Part shown: positions 6,350-13,271 of the stretch, one piece after another
Layout: every line of letters starts with the position of its first letter
How positions within the stretch are numbered: position 1 is the first letter of the stretch
Origin: JBAPRR01 sp049281195
GTDB taxonomy: Bacteria; Actinomycetota; Acidimicrobiia; Acidimicrobiales; CAVXTF01
Assembly (NCBI GenBank): GCA_049281195.1
Contig: JBAPRR010000133.1
Coordinates: 1-35,410 of the forward strand
Direction of reading: 5' to 3'
DNA: 35,410 nt
Notes under the pieces: generated by a model
Database searches by the model: none
Told to the model about the DNA's origin: nothing
What the model saw: only the letters and a program-made list of their open reading frames with translations
Made by a program: the position numbers and the translations under genes

Positions 6350-7957
6350 CTACGACCGTTCACCAGATGGCGGCTGACCCGGGGGCGGATCAGAATCCGT
6401 CGGTGTCGGTGGTGTCAGTGAACCCACCTCGATCCCGGCCATTGCGAACGCCCCTCCGGATCGTACCGAGAATGCCGGCTCCGGGTAGGCCTCCTCGTCA
6501 TGGATGGCCACGTCTCCGATTTCGAGGATGTCCTCTGAGTATCTGGCGCCACCAGGCAGGATCAGGTTGATCAGCTTCATCAGTATGAAGGTGATGAGTG
6601 CAGACCAGAAGATCACGAATATGGCCGCTCTGAACTGTTGCCACACCTGACCCCACGACCCTGTGTACATCAGCCCGTGCACAGAGAACGGTGAACAACC
6701 GCCGCCTCCATTGTTATAGAGAGCGTTCGACGTATGCACCACCTGCCCGTTGGCGTCGAGGTGGCCACAGCCGTACTCGGTCTCGCCCGGGTCGCCGAAT
6801 ACACCGAGCAACAGACCACCGAAGAAACCGGCGATGCCGTGGGTGTAGATGACACCGAGTGCGTCGTCAACCTTGCTGAACGGACGGACCTTGCTCAAGT
6901 AGTTCCAGCAGGTCCACACGACGATCGTGCAGATACCACCCACTGCTATGGCACCCCAACCGTCGACCCAGCCGGCACACGGTGTGATCCCGACCAGGCC
7001 GCAGATCATTCCGTTCACGCCGCCGAGGAAAGTCGGTTTCTTCGACTTCGACAGCCAGGCGTCCATGCCCATCCACACCACGACGCCGACGGCTGTGGCC
7101 AGGTTGGTGTTCACGACCGCGGCGGCCATGCTGGCGCCCGCGTAGTACGGGTCACCACCGTTGAACCCGTTCCAACCGAGCCACAGGATTCCTGCTCCCA
7201 CCGCTGCGATCAACAGGTTGTTCGGAACGAAGTGGTCCCGATCTCGTTTGAGCCGGGGCCCGAGAACCCATGCCGCTACGAAGCCGGAGACACCGGCGGA
7301 CATGTGGATGACGAATCCACCGGAGAAGTCAAGTGCACCCTCCTGTGCGAAGTAACCGCCACCCCACAGCAGGAACGCGTCCACGCCGTAGACGATCGTC
7401 GACCAGAACACGATCAGGATGCACCACGCGCTGAATTTGATGCGACCGAGAACGCTGCCGAGAAACAGAAGCGGCGTGATCGCAGCGAAGACGAACTGGA
7501 AGTAAGCGAGCGTGTCAGTCGGGAAATGGAACGGTATTGCGGTGTTGGCCGCGGAAACGGCCTGACCCTGTTCCTGCACGCTGTTCGTGATCGTTCCCGG
7601 CCGGCCGACGAAGTTGTCGAAGAAGTGCGCCCAGGTTCCCACCTTCGTATTTCCGAACTGGGTTTGTACGCCATTCACGACTCCGTGACCCAACGACGTG
7701 GCTCCGAAGCCCAAGTTGTAGGTCCACAGCACCCATGCGATCAGCACGAGCGAAAAGCCGGCAAACATCATCGCCAGCACGTTGACCGCCCATTTCTTCG
7801 GGACCACCGCCGCATAAAGGACGGCCAACCCAGGGAGGCTCATCAGCCCGACAAACGTGGCAGCAGTGATCTGCCACGTGTTGTCTCCCGTATTCAGCCA
7901 GCTCGGATATGGCACCGGCTTTATAGCGGCTAGCACAGTTAGCAGCTGCACATGCAC
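6350..7957 (-). CDS. amtB: Ammonium transporter AmtB
   Basis: This membrane channel takes up ammonium. The 535-aa protein has about 11 hydrophobic segments beginning at residue 29. It shows the conserved Asp210-containing DFSGGFVIHMSAGVSG with the first pore His218, and the second pore His373 in GVIYTHGIAGFFGG. WLGWNGFNGG is also typical. A Cys-containing external loop (around CGHLDANGQ to GGGGCSPF) lies near the last helices, and the cytoplasmic tail contains the acidic stretch EDILEIGDVAIHDEEAYPEP. The tail ends in a Pro/Ser-rich stretch. GTG 7957 has GAGGAG 10 nt upstream; GTG 7951 is an alternative. It is longer than enteric AmtB (about 400 aa mature) but similar to actinobacterial versions. 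It heads an operon with glnK. Confidence 0.96.
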   Translation of the reverse strand: MHVQLLTVLAAIKPVPYPSWLNTGDNTWQITAATFVGLMSLPGLAVLYAAVVPKKWAVNVLAMMFAGFSLVLIAWVLWTYNLGFGATSLGHGVVNGVQTQFGNTKVGTWAHFFDNFVGRPGTITNSVQEQGQAVSAANTAIPFHFPTDTLAYFQFVFAAITPLLFLGSVLGRIKFSAWCILIVFWSTIVYGVDAFLLWGGGYFAQEGALDFSGGFVIHMSAGVSGFVAAWVLGPRLKRDRDHFVPNNLLIAAVGAGILWLGWNGFNGGDPYYAGASMAAAVVNTNLATAVGVVVWMGMDAWLSKSKKPTFLGGVNGMICGLVGITPCAGWVDGWGAIAVGGICTIVVWTCWNYLSKVRPFSKVDDALGVIYTHGIAGFFGGLLLGVFGDPGETEYGCGHLDANGQVVHTSNALYNNGGGGCSPFSVHGLMYTGSWGQVWQQFRAAIFVIFWSALITFILMKLINLILPGGARYSEDILEIGDVAIHDEEAYPEPAFSVRSGGAFAMAGIEVGSLTPPTPTDSDPPPGQPPSGERS

Positions 7958-8074
7958 TGGTGGAGCGCTCCTCTCGTACGGTCGACACGAGTCAGGGCGC
8001 GCGTCAACAGACGGGCGTCACACGACTCTGGGTGCGCCAAGACTTGAACAGACGTTTGCCCTGCCGCCCCAAGG

Positions 8075-8776
8075 ATGGAGGTAGGTCGTTTCGGCTCTGT
8101 CACGTGTTTGTTACCGGAATATGAACTGACACCCAGTCAGATCGGAAGAGACCCGAGGACACTTCGCAGATACCATCGGGACATCTCGAACGAACCTCTC
8201 ACCACACTGCGCGGTGCACGCGTCGAAGCGGATCCACGCCGCATCGGCCAGGCGATTCTTGTTATCTGCCTGGTTTCTCTTGCTGTCTCTGTCGTGGCCC
8301 TCTATGTCGCCGGCGTACACCAGAACGATCAGATCGCCGCGCTGAAGACTCAAGGGGTGAGGGTCACAGAGACCGTTACCGGGTGCCAGGGACTGCTGGG
8401 CGGAAGCGGGAGCAACCCGGTTGGTTACGACTGTGAAGGCACCTTCACCTTCAACGGGCACACCTATAACGATCCGGTACCTGGATCGCAAGCACACGAT
8501 GTGGGCGCAAAGGTTGTGGTCGTAGCCGACCGCAACAATCCCGGTCTGGTGTCGAGCGTCTCCCAGGTGAACGGCGAGCACACGTCAGTGTCGGTATACG
8601 TGATTCCGACGCTGCTGTTGATCGCGCTTGTGCTCGCGCTCGGGATCGTGATTACGCGTTGGCGGCGCAGTGCCTCCAAAAACCCCCGGAAATTTGGGGT
8701 TTTTGCCGATCCCGAAGGGTCAGACGGCCCTCTTCTGATTCACGGGCCGACCCTTGAGGGCACGGTTGGAAGTTGA
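8075..8776 (+). CDS. Two-helix membrane protein, DUF3592-like
   Basis: I do not recognise a specific function. The 233-aa protein has two hydrophobic segments, about residues 58-81 and 175-196. They enclose an external domain with a Cys pair (TGCQGLLGG and GYDCEGTFTF) and a beta-rich run (NGHTYNDPVPGSQAHDVGAKVVVVADRNNPG, shown only in outline). This architecture resembles DUF3592-type proteins. The start is ATG 8075, but the first 50 residues are not distinctive and the true start may be later. The last 19 codons overlap the end of the convergent gene at 8720, and a terminator hairpin (8678-8704) lies within its coding region. The real C-terminus may therefore have been extended by stop-codon loss. 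Confidence 0.65.
   Translation: MEVGRFGSVTCLLPEYELTPSQIGRDPRTLRRYHRDISNEPLTTLRGARVEADPRRIGQAILVICLVSLAVSVVALYVAGVHQNDQIAALKTQGVRVTETVTGCQGLLGGSGSNPVGYDCEGTFTFNGHTYNDPVPGSQAHDVGAKVVVVADRNNPGLVSSVSQVNGEHTSVSVYVIPTLLLIALVLALGIVITRWRRSASKNPRKFGVFADPEGSDGPLLIHGPTLEGTVGS
8678..8704. terminator. Hairpin with A/T tracts at the 8075/8720 convergent junction
   Basis: AAAAACCCC (8678-8686) and GGGGTTTTT (8696-8704) form a perfect 9-bp stem with a 9-nt loop. T-tracts are present in both orientations, which is the shape of a bidirectional intrinsic terminator. It follows the minus-strand gene ending at 8720 and lies inside the 3' end of the plus-strand gene. Confidence 0.8.
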
Positions 8777-9469
8777 AGCTCGCGGCGTGTAGCGCTTGCT
8801 CGGGCTCGGCGTCGGAGTCGTCCGGCTGGCCTTCGCCGCGTTCTCTCTGGCCGCGTACCTCGAGACTTCGCCCGTCGCTTCGCGAAGCGCCCTCTGCAGC
8901 CTGAAGGTCCTTACCAGGTACCACGCCCCCATCAAGATAAACGGAATACCGAAGCCCCAGTAGTGCATGTTGAAGATCGCCAGGCCGAACATGGCGGCGA
9001 AGATCCCTATGAAAAGACGCTTGCGCAAAAGCGATGAGACGAGAATGCCCATCGCCAAGACGAGCGTGACCAAAAACACGTCGTCGTATGTCGAAGGGTT
9101 GACGTAATGGCTGTTGACCAGCCCATCCTTCAGGTAGTGCGCCGGGTCGTTCTCGACCAACACGTGAGCTACGGCGAATGAGATGGCGGCGCCGATCGGA
9201 GCAGCAAGCAAGCCCCAAGCCCGCTCTTTATTGTTCGCGTACTTGACGAGGTCCTCGAGCTCCTCGACACCGTCGGGAATCTCCTCGGCCTTGGGTTTCC
9301 GATCGGGATCTTCCGGCTTCATAAAGTTCCGCCGGGCCCAGTCGCTGATAGGCGTTTTGGGCTCTGAGCTCCGCTTAACCCTCGGAATCCGCAGGAGTAG
9401 GCGCTGCCCGGCATTCAACTTTGGAGGAGCGTCACCCTCCCAGTTCTCGGGACCGCCCTCGGCGCGCAT
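8720..9469 (-). CDS. Membrane protein of unknown function, basic tail
   Basis: I do not recognise this family. From ATG 9469 it is 249 aa. A soluble N-terminal region has charged stretches (MKPEDPDRKPKAEEIPDGVEELEDLVKYANNKE). Three to four hydrophobic helices follow, beginning with WGLLAAPIGAAISFAVAHV, then VFLVTLVLAMGILVSSLL and a pair around FIGIFAAMFGLAIF and WGFGIPFILMGAWYLV. A long Arg/Lys/Ser/Thr-rich tail of about 60 residues ends the protein. The open frame extends to 9583, but that overlaps the divergent gene at 9529 and its extra 38 residues look non-native. No Shine-Dalgarno is visible before 9469, so the transcript may be leaderless. It overlaps the convergent gene by 57 bp. Confidence 0.75.
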   Translation of the reverse strand: MRAEGGPENWEGDAPPKLNAGQRLLLRIPRVKRSSEPKTPISDWARRNFMKPEDPDRKPKAEEIPDGVEELEDLVKYANNKERAWGLLAAPIGAAISFAVAHVLVENDPAHYLKDGLVNSHYVNPSTYDDVFLVTLVLAMGILVSSLLRKRLFIGIFAAMFGLAIFNMHYWGFGIPFILMGAWYLVRTFRLQRALREATGEVSRYAARENAAKASRTTPTPSPSKRYTPRASTSNRALKGRPVNQKRAV

Positions 9470-9528
9470 CCGGGGGATGGTAGCGCGACAACCAGCATTG
9501 GCGCCCCTCGGGTAGGTAGCCTCCGGGT

Positions 9529-9951
9529 ATGGCGACCAAATCGAAGGGGATTGATCTCGGGGAGATCTGGCTCTTTTCGGCATGCCCGGCCAACCAGCTG
9601 CGCATGATCCGTAAAGCGGTCGAGGAGGTCGAAGTCCCCGCGGGCGTGGTGCTGTGCGAAGAAGGAACCGTCGGGCGCGAGTTCTTCTACATCGTGGAAG
9701 GGACCGCGACCATAAAGCGCGGAGGCCGCCGGGTGACGAGCCTCGGACCCGGTCGTTACTTCGGAGAGCTCTCTCTATTGGACCGGCTGCCGCGATCGGC
9801 GACCATCGTGTCCGACACGCCGATGAAGTTGCTCGTGCTCGAGCAGCGACAGTTCAACGGGTTGCTGGACTCGATGCCCGGCATGGCGCGCAAGTTGCTC
9901 GTGGCCATGTCGGAGCGTCTGCGCGAAGCGGACAAGCGCTCCTTCACCTGA
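9529..9951 (+). CDS. Stand-alone cyclic nucleotide-binding domain protein
   Basis: The 140-aa protein is essentially one cNMP-binding (CAP-type) domain. It has the beta roll VPAGVVLCEEGTVGREFFYIVEGTATI and the phosphate-binding cassette GRYFGELSLLDRLPRSATIVS with its conserved Gly-Glu and Arg-Ser-Ala. The helix LLDSMPGMARKLLVAMSERLREADKR follows. There is no DNA-binding helix-turn-helix, so it is not a complete Crp/FNR regulator and may act through partner proteins. The start is ATG 9529. It is divergent from the membrane protein at 8720-9469 (59 bp apart) and convergent with the reductase gene ending at 9985. Whether the ligand is cAMP cannot be told from the sequence. The class III cyclase-like domain at 13272 is in the same window, but no link is shown. 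Confidence 0.88.
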   Translation: MATKSKGIDLGEIWLFSACPANQLRMIRKAVEEVEVPAGVVLCEEGTVGREFFYIVEGTATIKRGGRRVTSLGPGRYFGELSLLDRLPRSATIVSDTPMKLLVLEQRQFNGLLDSMPGMARKLLVAMSERLREADKRSFT

Positions 9952-9984
9952 CGCTCGACTTTCTGCCTGTCAGCTTTGTGACGG

Positions 9985-12084
9985 TCAGCTTTTCCGGCTG
10001 TTCGCCTCCGTCATGGAGGCTTCCATCACCTGGGAGATGTCGAGCACCTTCACGTCGTCTTCCCTCTGACGTGTGCGCACCGCGTCGTCGAGCATGATTA
10101 GACAGTAGGGACAGGCCGTCGATACGACGTCGGCCCCTGTCGACAACGCTTCGTCCGTGCGGTGAAGGTTCACCCTCTCGCCGATGTCCTCCTCCATCCA
10201 CATGCGCGCACCGCCGGCGCCGCAGCAGAAGCTCTTCTCGCGGCAGCGCCGCATCTCGATCTGCTCGACACCGTCAATCGAGCTGAGCACGTCGCGCGGC
10301 TCGTCGAACACGCGGTTGTGCCGCCCGAGGTAGCACGGGTCGTGGTAGGTGACGCTGGCTTCGTAGGTACCGGGGGTGAGCTTGCTGTCCGCGACGAGCT
10401 GAGCCAACAGTTGGCTGTGGTGGATCACCTCGTAGTTGCCGCCGAGCGCGGGGTACTCGCGGCCGATCGAATTGAAGCAGTGAGGGCATGAGGCGATGAT
10501 GTTGTACGCCTTCACCTCGTTGAGCGTCTCGATGTTCGCCTTGGCGACCTCCTGGTAGAGGTACTCGTTTCCGAGGCGCCGGGCGGGGTCCCCGGTGCAC
10601 GACTCCCGTGGACCGAGGATGGCGAACTTCACCCCGGCCTGATGCAGCAACCGGGCCGTTGCTTGAGTGGACCGGCGGGCGCGCTCATCGAGTGCTCCGG
10701 CGCAGCCCACCCAATAGAGATAGTCGATGTCGTCGGGGATCTCGTCGGTGACCACCGGGATCTCGAAGTCAAGCGCTTTGGTCCAGTCGGTGCGCTTGGA
10801 TGCGCCGAGACCCCACGGGTCTCCCTGGTTCTCGAGGTTGCGGAGCATGAGCCCGGCCTCTGACGGGAACTCGGACTCCATCAGAACCTGGTAGCGGCGC
10901 ATGTCGACAATGGTGTCGACGTGCTCGATGTCGACGGGGCACTGCTCGACGCACGCGCCGCAGGTGAGGCATGACCACAGCACGTCGGGCGTGATGGTGT
11001 TCGGGACCAGCTTCTGGTCGTCGGGCTTGGTGGCAGTGGCGGTTGCACCGGCGCCTTCTGCGGATCCGTTCGCATGCTTGTGCCCGAAGGGAAGGGTCGT
11101 CGGCAACAGGCGGGAGGAATTCTCGAAGAGATTGTCGCGAAGTCCCATGATCAGGAGCTTGGGTGAGAGCGGCTTGCCGGTGGTCCAAGCGGGGCAGGCG
11201 TCCTGACAGCGACCGCACTCCGTACAGCTGTAGAGGTCCAGTATGTGCTTCCAGCTGAGGTCCTCGATGTGCCCTGCTCCGAAGACCGTGTCCTCATCGA
11301 CGTTCTCCATGTCCATGTCCGGCGTGGAATACAGAGGACCGAGAGCGACCGGCTTTCTGCTGGTGAGGACGTTCAGGGGGGCGACGAAGATGTGAAGGTG
11401 CTTCGAGTAGGCGATGAAGACCAGGAAACCCATGATCAGAGCGATGTTCGCCACCAGAAGGATGGTCTCCAGGTGCCCGTTCGTGGCACGGCCGAAGTGA
11501 GAAAAGGCCGCACCCAAAGCCCTTGACGCGAAAGGCCACCACGATCGGCCGTAGGGAAAATCACCGGTGTTCTCCTGCGCGGCCCGGTAGCCGAGAAGCG
11601 TGATCATCACGAGGGCGATCATCCCGAGAACGGCCCAGGCGGCGCCGGTGTGCGATCCATAGAAGCGGCTCTTTCGCTCGCGACGCGCGGGTGACTGGAC
11701 AACCCGGATCACTGCGAAGACGATCAGGCCGAGCAGAACGGCTACGGCGAAGAAGTCCTCGAAGAAGCCGAGCGCCCTGCCGCGCCCGATGGCGGGTACG
11801 AAGAAGTTCTTGTCGAACAGGTCCCCGTAGGCCTCGAGGATGGTGAAGAGCAGGACGGTGAAGCCCCAGAAGACGAAGGCGTGGGCAAGCCCGGGGATCG
11901 TCCGCTTAAAGAGCTTGCGCTGAGCGCCGACGTCGGTCAGCTCAGCATCGACGTTCAGATGCTGAAACCGGGCCGGGTCGGGCTGGCCCGCTGCCGCCAG
12001 ACGGTAGAGCTGGAAGAAACGGCGAGATGCCACGGCGACCGCCACGACTGTGACGGCTACTCCGATGGCGTACCGGACTGGCAA
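9985..12084 (-). CDS. EtfD-like membrane iron-sulfur reductase (NarI-like + 2x[4Fe-4S] + two CCG domains)
   Basis: This 699-aa protein probably passes electrons from electron-transfer flavoprotein, and so from acyl-CoA dehydrogenases, to menaquinone. It has membrane helices at about 5-20, 66-85, 110-128, 150-166 and 207-226. Two ferredoxin-type motifs follow: CTECGRCQDACP (287-298) and CLTCGACVEQCP (372-383). Two Cys-rich CCG (DUF224) domains come next, marked by YWVGCAG, SCPHCFNSIG, YHDPCYLGRHN, FCCGAGGARMW and STACPYCLIM. The architecture matches actinobacterial proteins such as Mycobacterium Rv0338c (EtfD), though this one is shorter. The start is TTG 12084, supported by AGGAGG 8 nt upstream. 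It lies 128 nt downstream of dcd on the same strand. A heterodisulfide-reductase-like or lactate-utilisation role is the alternative; the NarI-like half favours EtfD. Confidence 0.88.
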   Translation of the reverse strand: MPVRYAIGVAVTVVAVAVASRRFFQLYRLAAAGQPDPARFQHLNVDAELTDVGAQRKLFKRTIPGLAHAFVFWGFTVLLFTILEAYGDLFDKNFFVPAIGRGRALGFFEDFFAVAVLLGLIVFAVIRVVQSPARRERKSRFYGSHTGAAWAVLGMIALVMITLLGYRAAQENTGDFPYGRSWWPFASRALGAAFSHFGRATNGHLETILLVANIALIMGFLVFIAYSKHLHIFVAPLNVLTSRKPVALGPLYSTPDMDMENVDEDTVFGAGHIEDLSWKHILDLYSCTECGRCQDACPAWTTGKPLSPKLLIMGLRDNLFENSSRLLPTTLPFGHKHANGSAEGAGATATATKPDDQKLVPNTITPDVLWSCLTCGACVEQCPVDIEHVDTIVDMRRYQVLMESEFPSEAGLMLRNLENQGDPWGLGASKRTDWTKALDFEIPVVTDEIPDDIDYLYWVGCAGALDERARRSTQATARLLHQAGVKFAILGPRESCTGDPARRLGNEYLYQEVAKANIETLNEVKAYNIIASCPHCFNSIGREYPALGGNYEVIHHSQLLAQLVADSKLTPGTYEASVTYHDPCYLGRHNRVFDEPRDVLSSIDGVEQIEMRRCREKSFCCGAGGARMWMEEDIGERVNLHRTDEALSTGADVVSTACPYCLIMLDDAVRTRQREDDVKVLDISQVMEASMTEANSRKS

Positions 12085-12212
12085 GGAAAGGTCCTCCTAT
12101 GTGGCGGGGTCGTCAAACAGGGTCGGATCGCCGGCTCGATGGCCGGACCGGCGCGTTGGCGGAGCGGGCTCCGTTTGGGTCGGCTACGAAAGCGGTGTGC
12201 CCATTGTCTGCG

Positions 12213-12779
12213 TCAATTGCGGAAGTTCTCGAAGTAGCGGCTCTGAGTTGGACCTCGCTGACCTTGGTATTTCGATCCGAGCCCTTCCGACCCGTACGGG
12301 CGGTCGGCGGCGGTGGTCATCTGGAGAAAGCTGATCTGTCCGATCTTCATACCCGGATAAACGGTGATGGGCAGGTTTGCGACGTTCGAGAGCTCAAGGG
12401 TCAGGTGCCCGTCCCAGCCGGCATCGACGAAACCGGCGGTGGAGTGAATTAAGAGGCCGAGCCTTCCGAGGGAGGACTTGCCTTCGAGGCGGGCTACCAG
12501 GTCGGCCGGAAGCTTGACCCGCTCCGAGGTCGATCCGAGCACGAATTCTCCCGGATGCAGGATCAGGGCGTCGCCCTCAGGGATTTCGACCAGCTCCGTC
12601 AGGTCCTCGAGGTCCTCTCTCACGTCGATGACCCGCATCGTGTGGTTACGGAAGAGCCGGAAGTAGCGATCTACGTGGAGGTCAACCGAGGACGGCTGGA
12701 CACAACCCTCCCCCAACGGTTCGATGACGATTTGGCCTGATTTCAGACTTTCCCGAATGGACCGGTCAGAGAGCACCAT
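12213..12779 (-). CDS. dcd: dCTP deaminase, probably bifunctional with dUTPase
   Basis: Dcd makes dUTP from dCTP for thymidylate synthesis; the bifunctional type goes directly to dUMP. The 188-aa sequence has VQPSSVDLHVDRYFRLF and GEFVLGSTSERVKLP. The active-site block HSTAGFVDAGWDGHLTLELSN (112-132) includes Glu129, and GSKYQGQRGPTQSR closes the C-terminus. These segments closely match the mycobacterial enzyme, which is known to have both activities; bifunctionality here is inferred from that similarity. ATG 12779 has no clear Shine-Dalgarno site. CACTAT about 20 nt upstream could be a -10 element giving a nearly leaderless mRNA. Only 30 nt separate it from the divergent tRNA-Gly gene. Confidence 0.95.
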   Translation of the reverse strand: MVLSDRSIRESLKSGQIVIEPLGEGCVQPSSVDLHVDRYFRLFRNHTMRVIDVREDLEDLTELVEIPEGDALILHPGEFVLGSTSERVKLPADLVARLEGKSSLGRLGLLIHSTAGFVDAGWDGHLTLELSNVANLPITVYPGMKIGQISFLQMTTAADRPYGSEGLGSKYQGQRGPTQSRYFENFRN

Positions 12780-12809
12780 CGGGGCAGCACGATAGTGTTG
12801 CGCCAGCTA

Positions 12810-12880
12810 GCGGGCGTAGTTCAGCGGTAGAACATCAGCTTCCCAAGCTGAGAACGCGGGTTCGATTCCCGCCGCCCGCT
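12810..12880 (+). tRNA. tRNA-Gly (CCC anticodon)
   Basis: A full cloverleaf can be drawn by eye. The acceptor arm is GCGGGCG with CGCCCGC; the D arm is GTTC/GAAC. The anticodon stem TCAGC/GCTGA encloses the loop TTCCCAA, giving anticodon CCC, and the T arm is GCGGG-TTCGATT-CCCGC. The discriminator base is T and no CCA is encoded. It is 71 nt long, normal for tRNA-Gly. Confidence 0.95.
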
Positions 12881-12950
12881 CTCGAGAGATCCCAGGTCAG
12901 AGGGTTGGATGCTCGGCTTCCGGCCGTCATCCGTCTGTTCCACGCCGCAT

Positions 12951-12975
12951 TCATGGCACATCTGATGTGCCATGA
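12951..12975. promoter_or_regulatory. Perfect 12-bp-arm palindrome (operator-like)
   Basis: The arm TCATGGCACATC is followed by a single T and then its exact reverse complement: 25 bp of perfect dyad symmetry with a 1-nt centre. The tiny centre suits binding by a protein dimer better than an RNA hairpin terminator, and there is no T-tract. It begins 71 bp after the tRNA. It may be the operator of a lost or decayed gene. Confidence 0.6.
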
Positions 12976-13020
12976 GCCCAGTGCGCGCTCTCTCAGGTCG
13001 TTGGTCGACGTGATGGCTGA

Positions 13021-13167
13021 AGGGGACGTGGGCTCCGAGAGCCAACCGACGACTTCCTCGATGAGTTGGTCATGGAGGCCGAGGCTGGCGACGAACTGAG
13101 CAAGGCGAAGGCGCGGAGGGCACGCACAGGGCCGCGACGATTCGCCGAGCCCTTCGCGCCTGCCTGA
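13021..13167 (+). pseudogene. Possible remnant of an antitoxin-type gene
   Basis: An open stretch without an upstream start reads PTDDFLDELVMEAEAGDEL followed by a basic run (KAKARRARTGPRR), then a stop at 13165. An acidic segment followed by an Arg-rich stretch is reminiscent of the N-terminal part of some actinobacterial ribbon-helix-helix antitoxins. The DNA-binding part is absent and a TGA closes the frame at 13018. This is weak evidence from pattern alone. Confidence 0.25.
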
Positions 13168-13271
13168 AGCCATTCGGTGAGTAGGGAGCTGGACAGGCTT
13201 GCGAGGTCGGGCTGAATAGCAGCTCGGGGCGTCGAGAATCGGGGGTCGCTTAAGCTTTTTCCACGGCGACG

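Larger units (their letters stand above)
12881..13253. other. Non-coding spacer after tRNA-Gly
   Basis: No convincing intact gene. The minus-strand frame through here reads AGGGNRTRV across the tRNA, a known artefact of tRNA antisense translation. The stretch holds a strong palindrome (12951-12975) and a short antitoxin-like remnant (13021-13167). I see no copy of the tRNA 3' end that would mark an integrated element. Confidence 0.6.

Noticed and set aside
6734..7933. 399-codon plus-strand frame opposite amtB
   Set aside because: Antisense shadow of a clear transporter gene; no domain recognised.
8720..9583. Longer 287-aa form of the minus-strand membrane protein
   Set aside because: The extra 38 residues overlap the divergent cNMP-binding gene and its upstream region and are not protein-like; ATG 9469 is preferred.
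12810..13253. Integrated element at tRNA-Gly
   Set aside because: No integrase, no duplicated tRNA 3' end and no long foreign segment were seen before the next gene.
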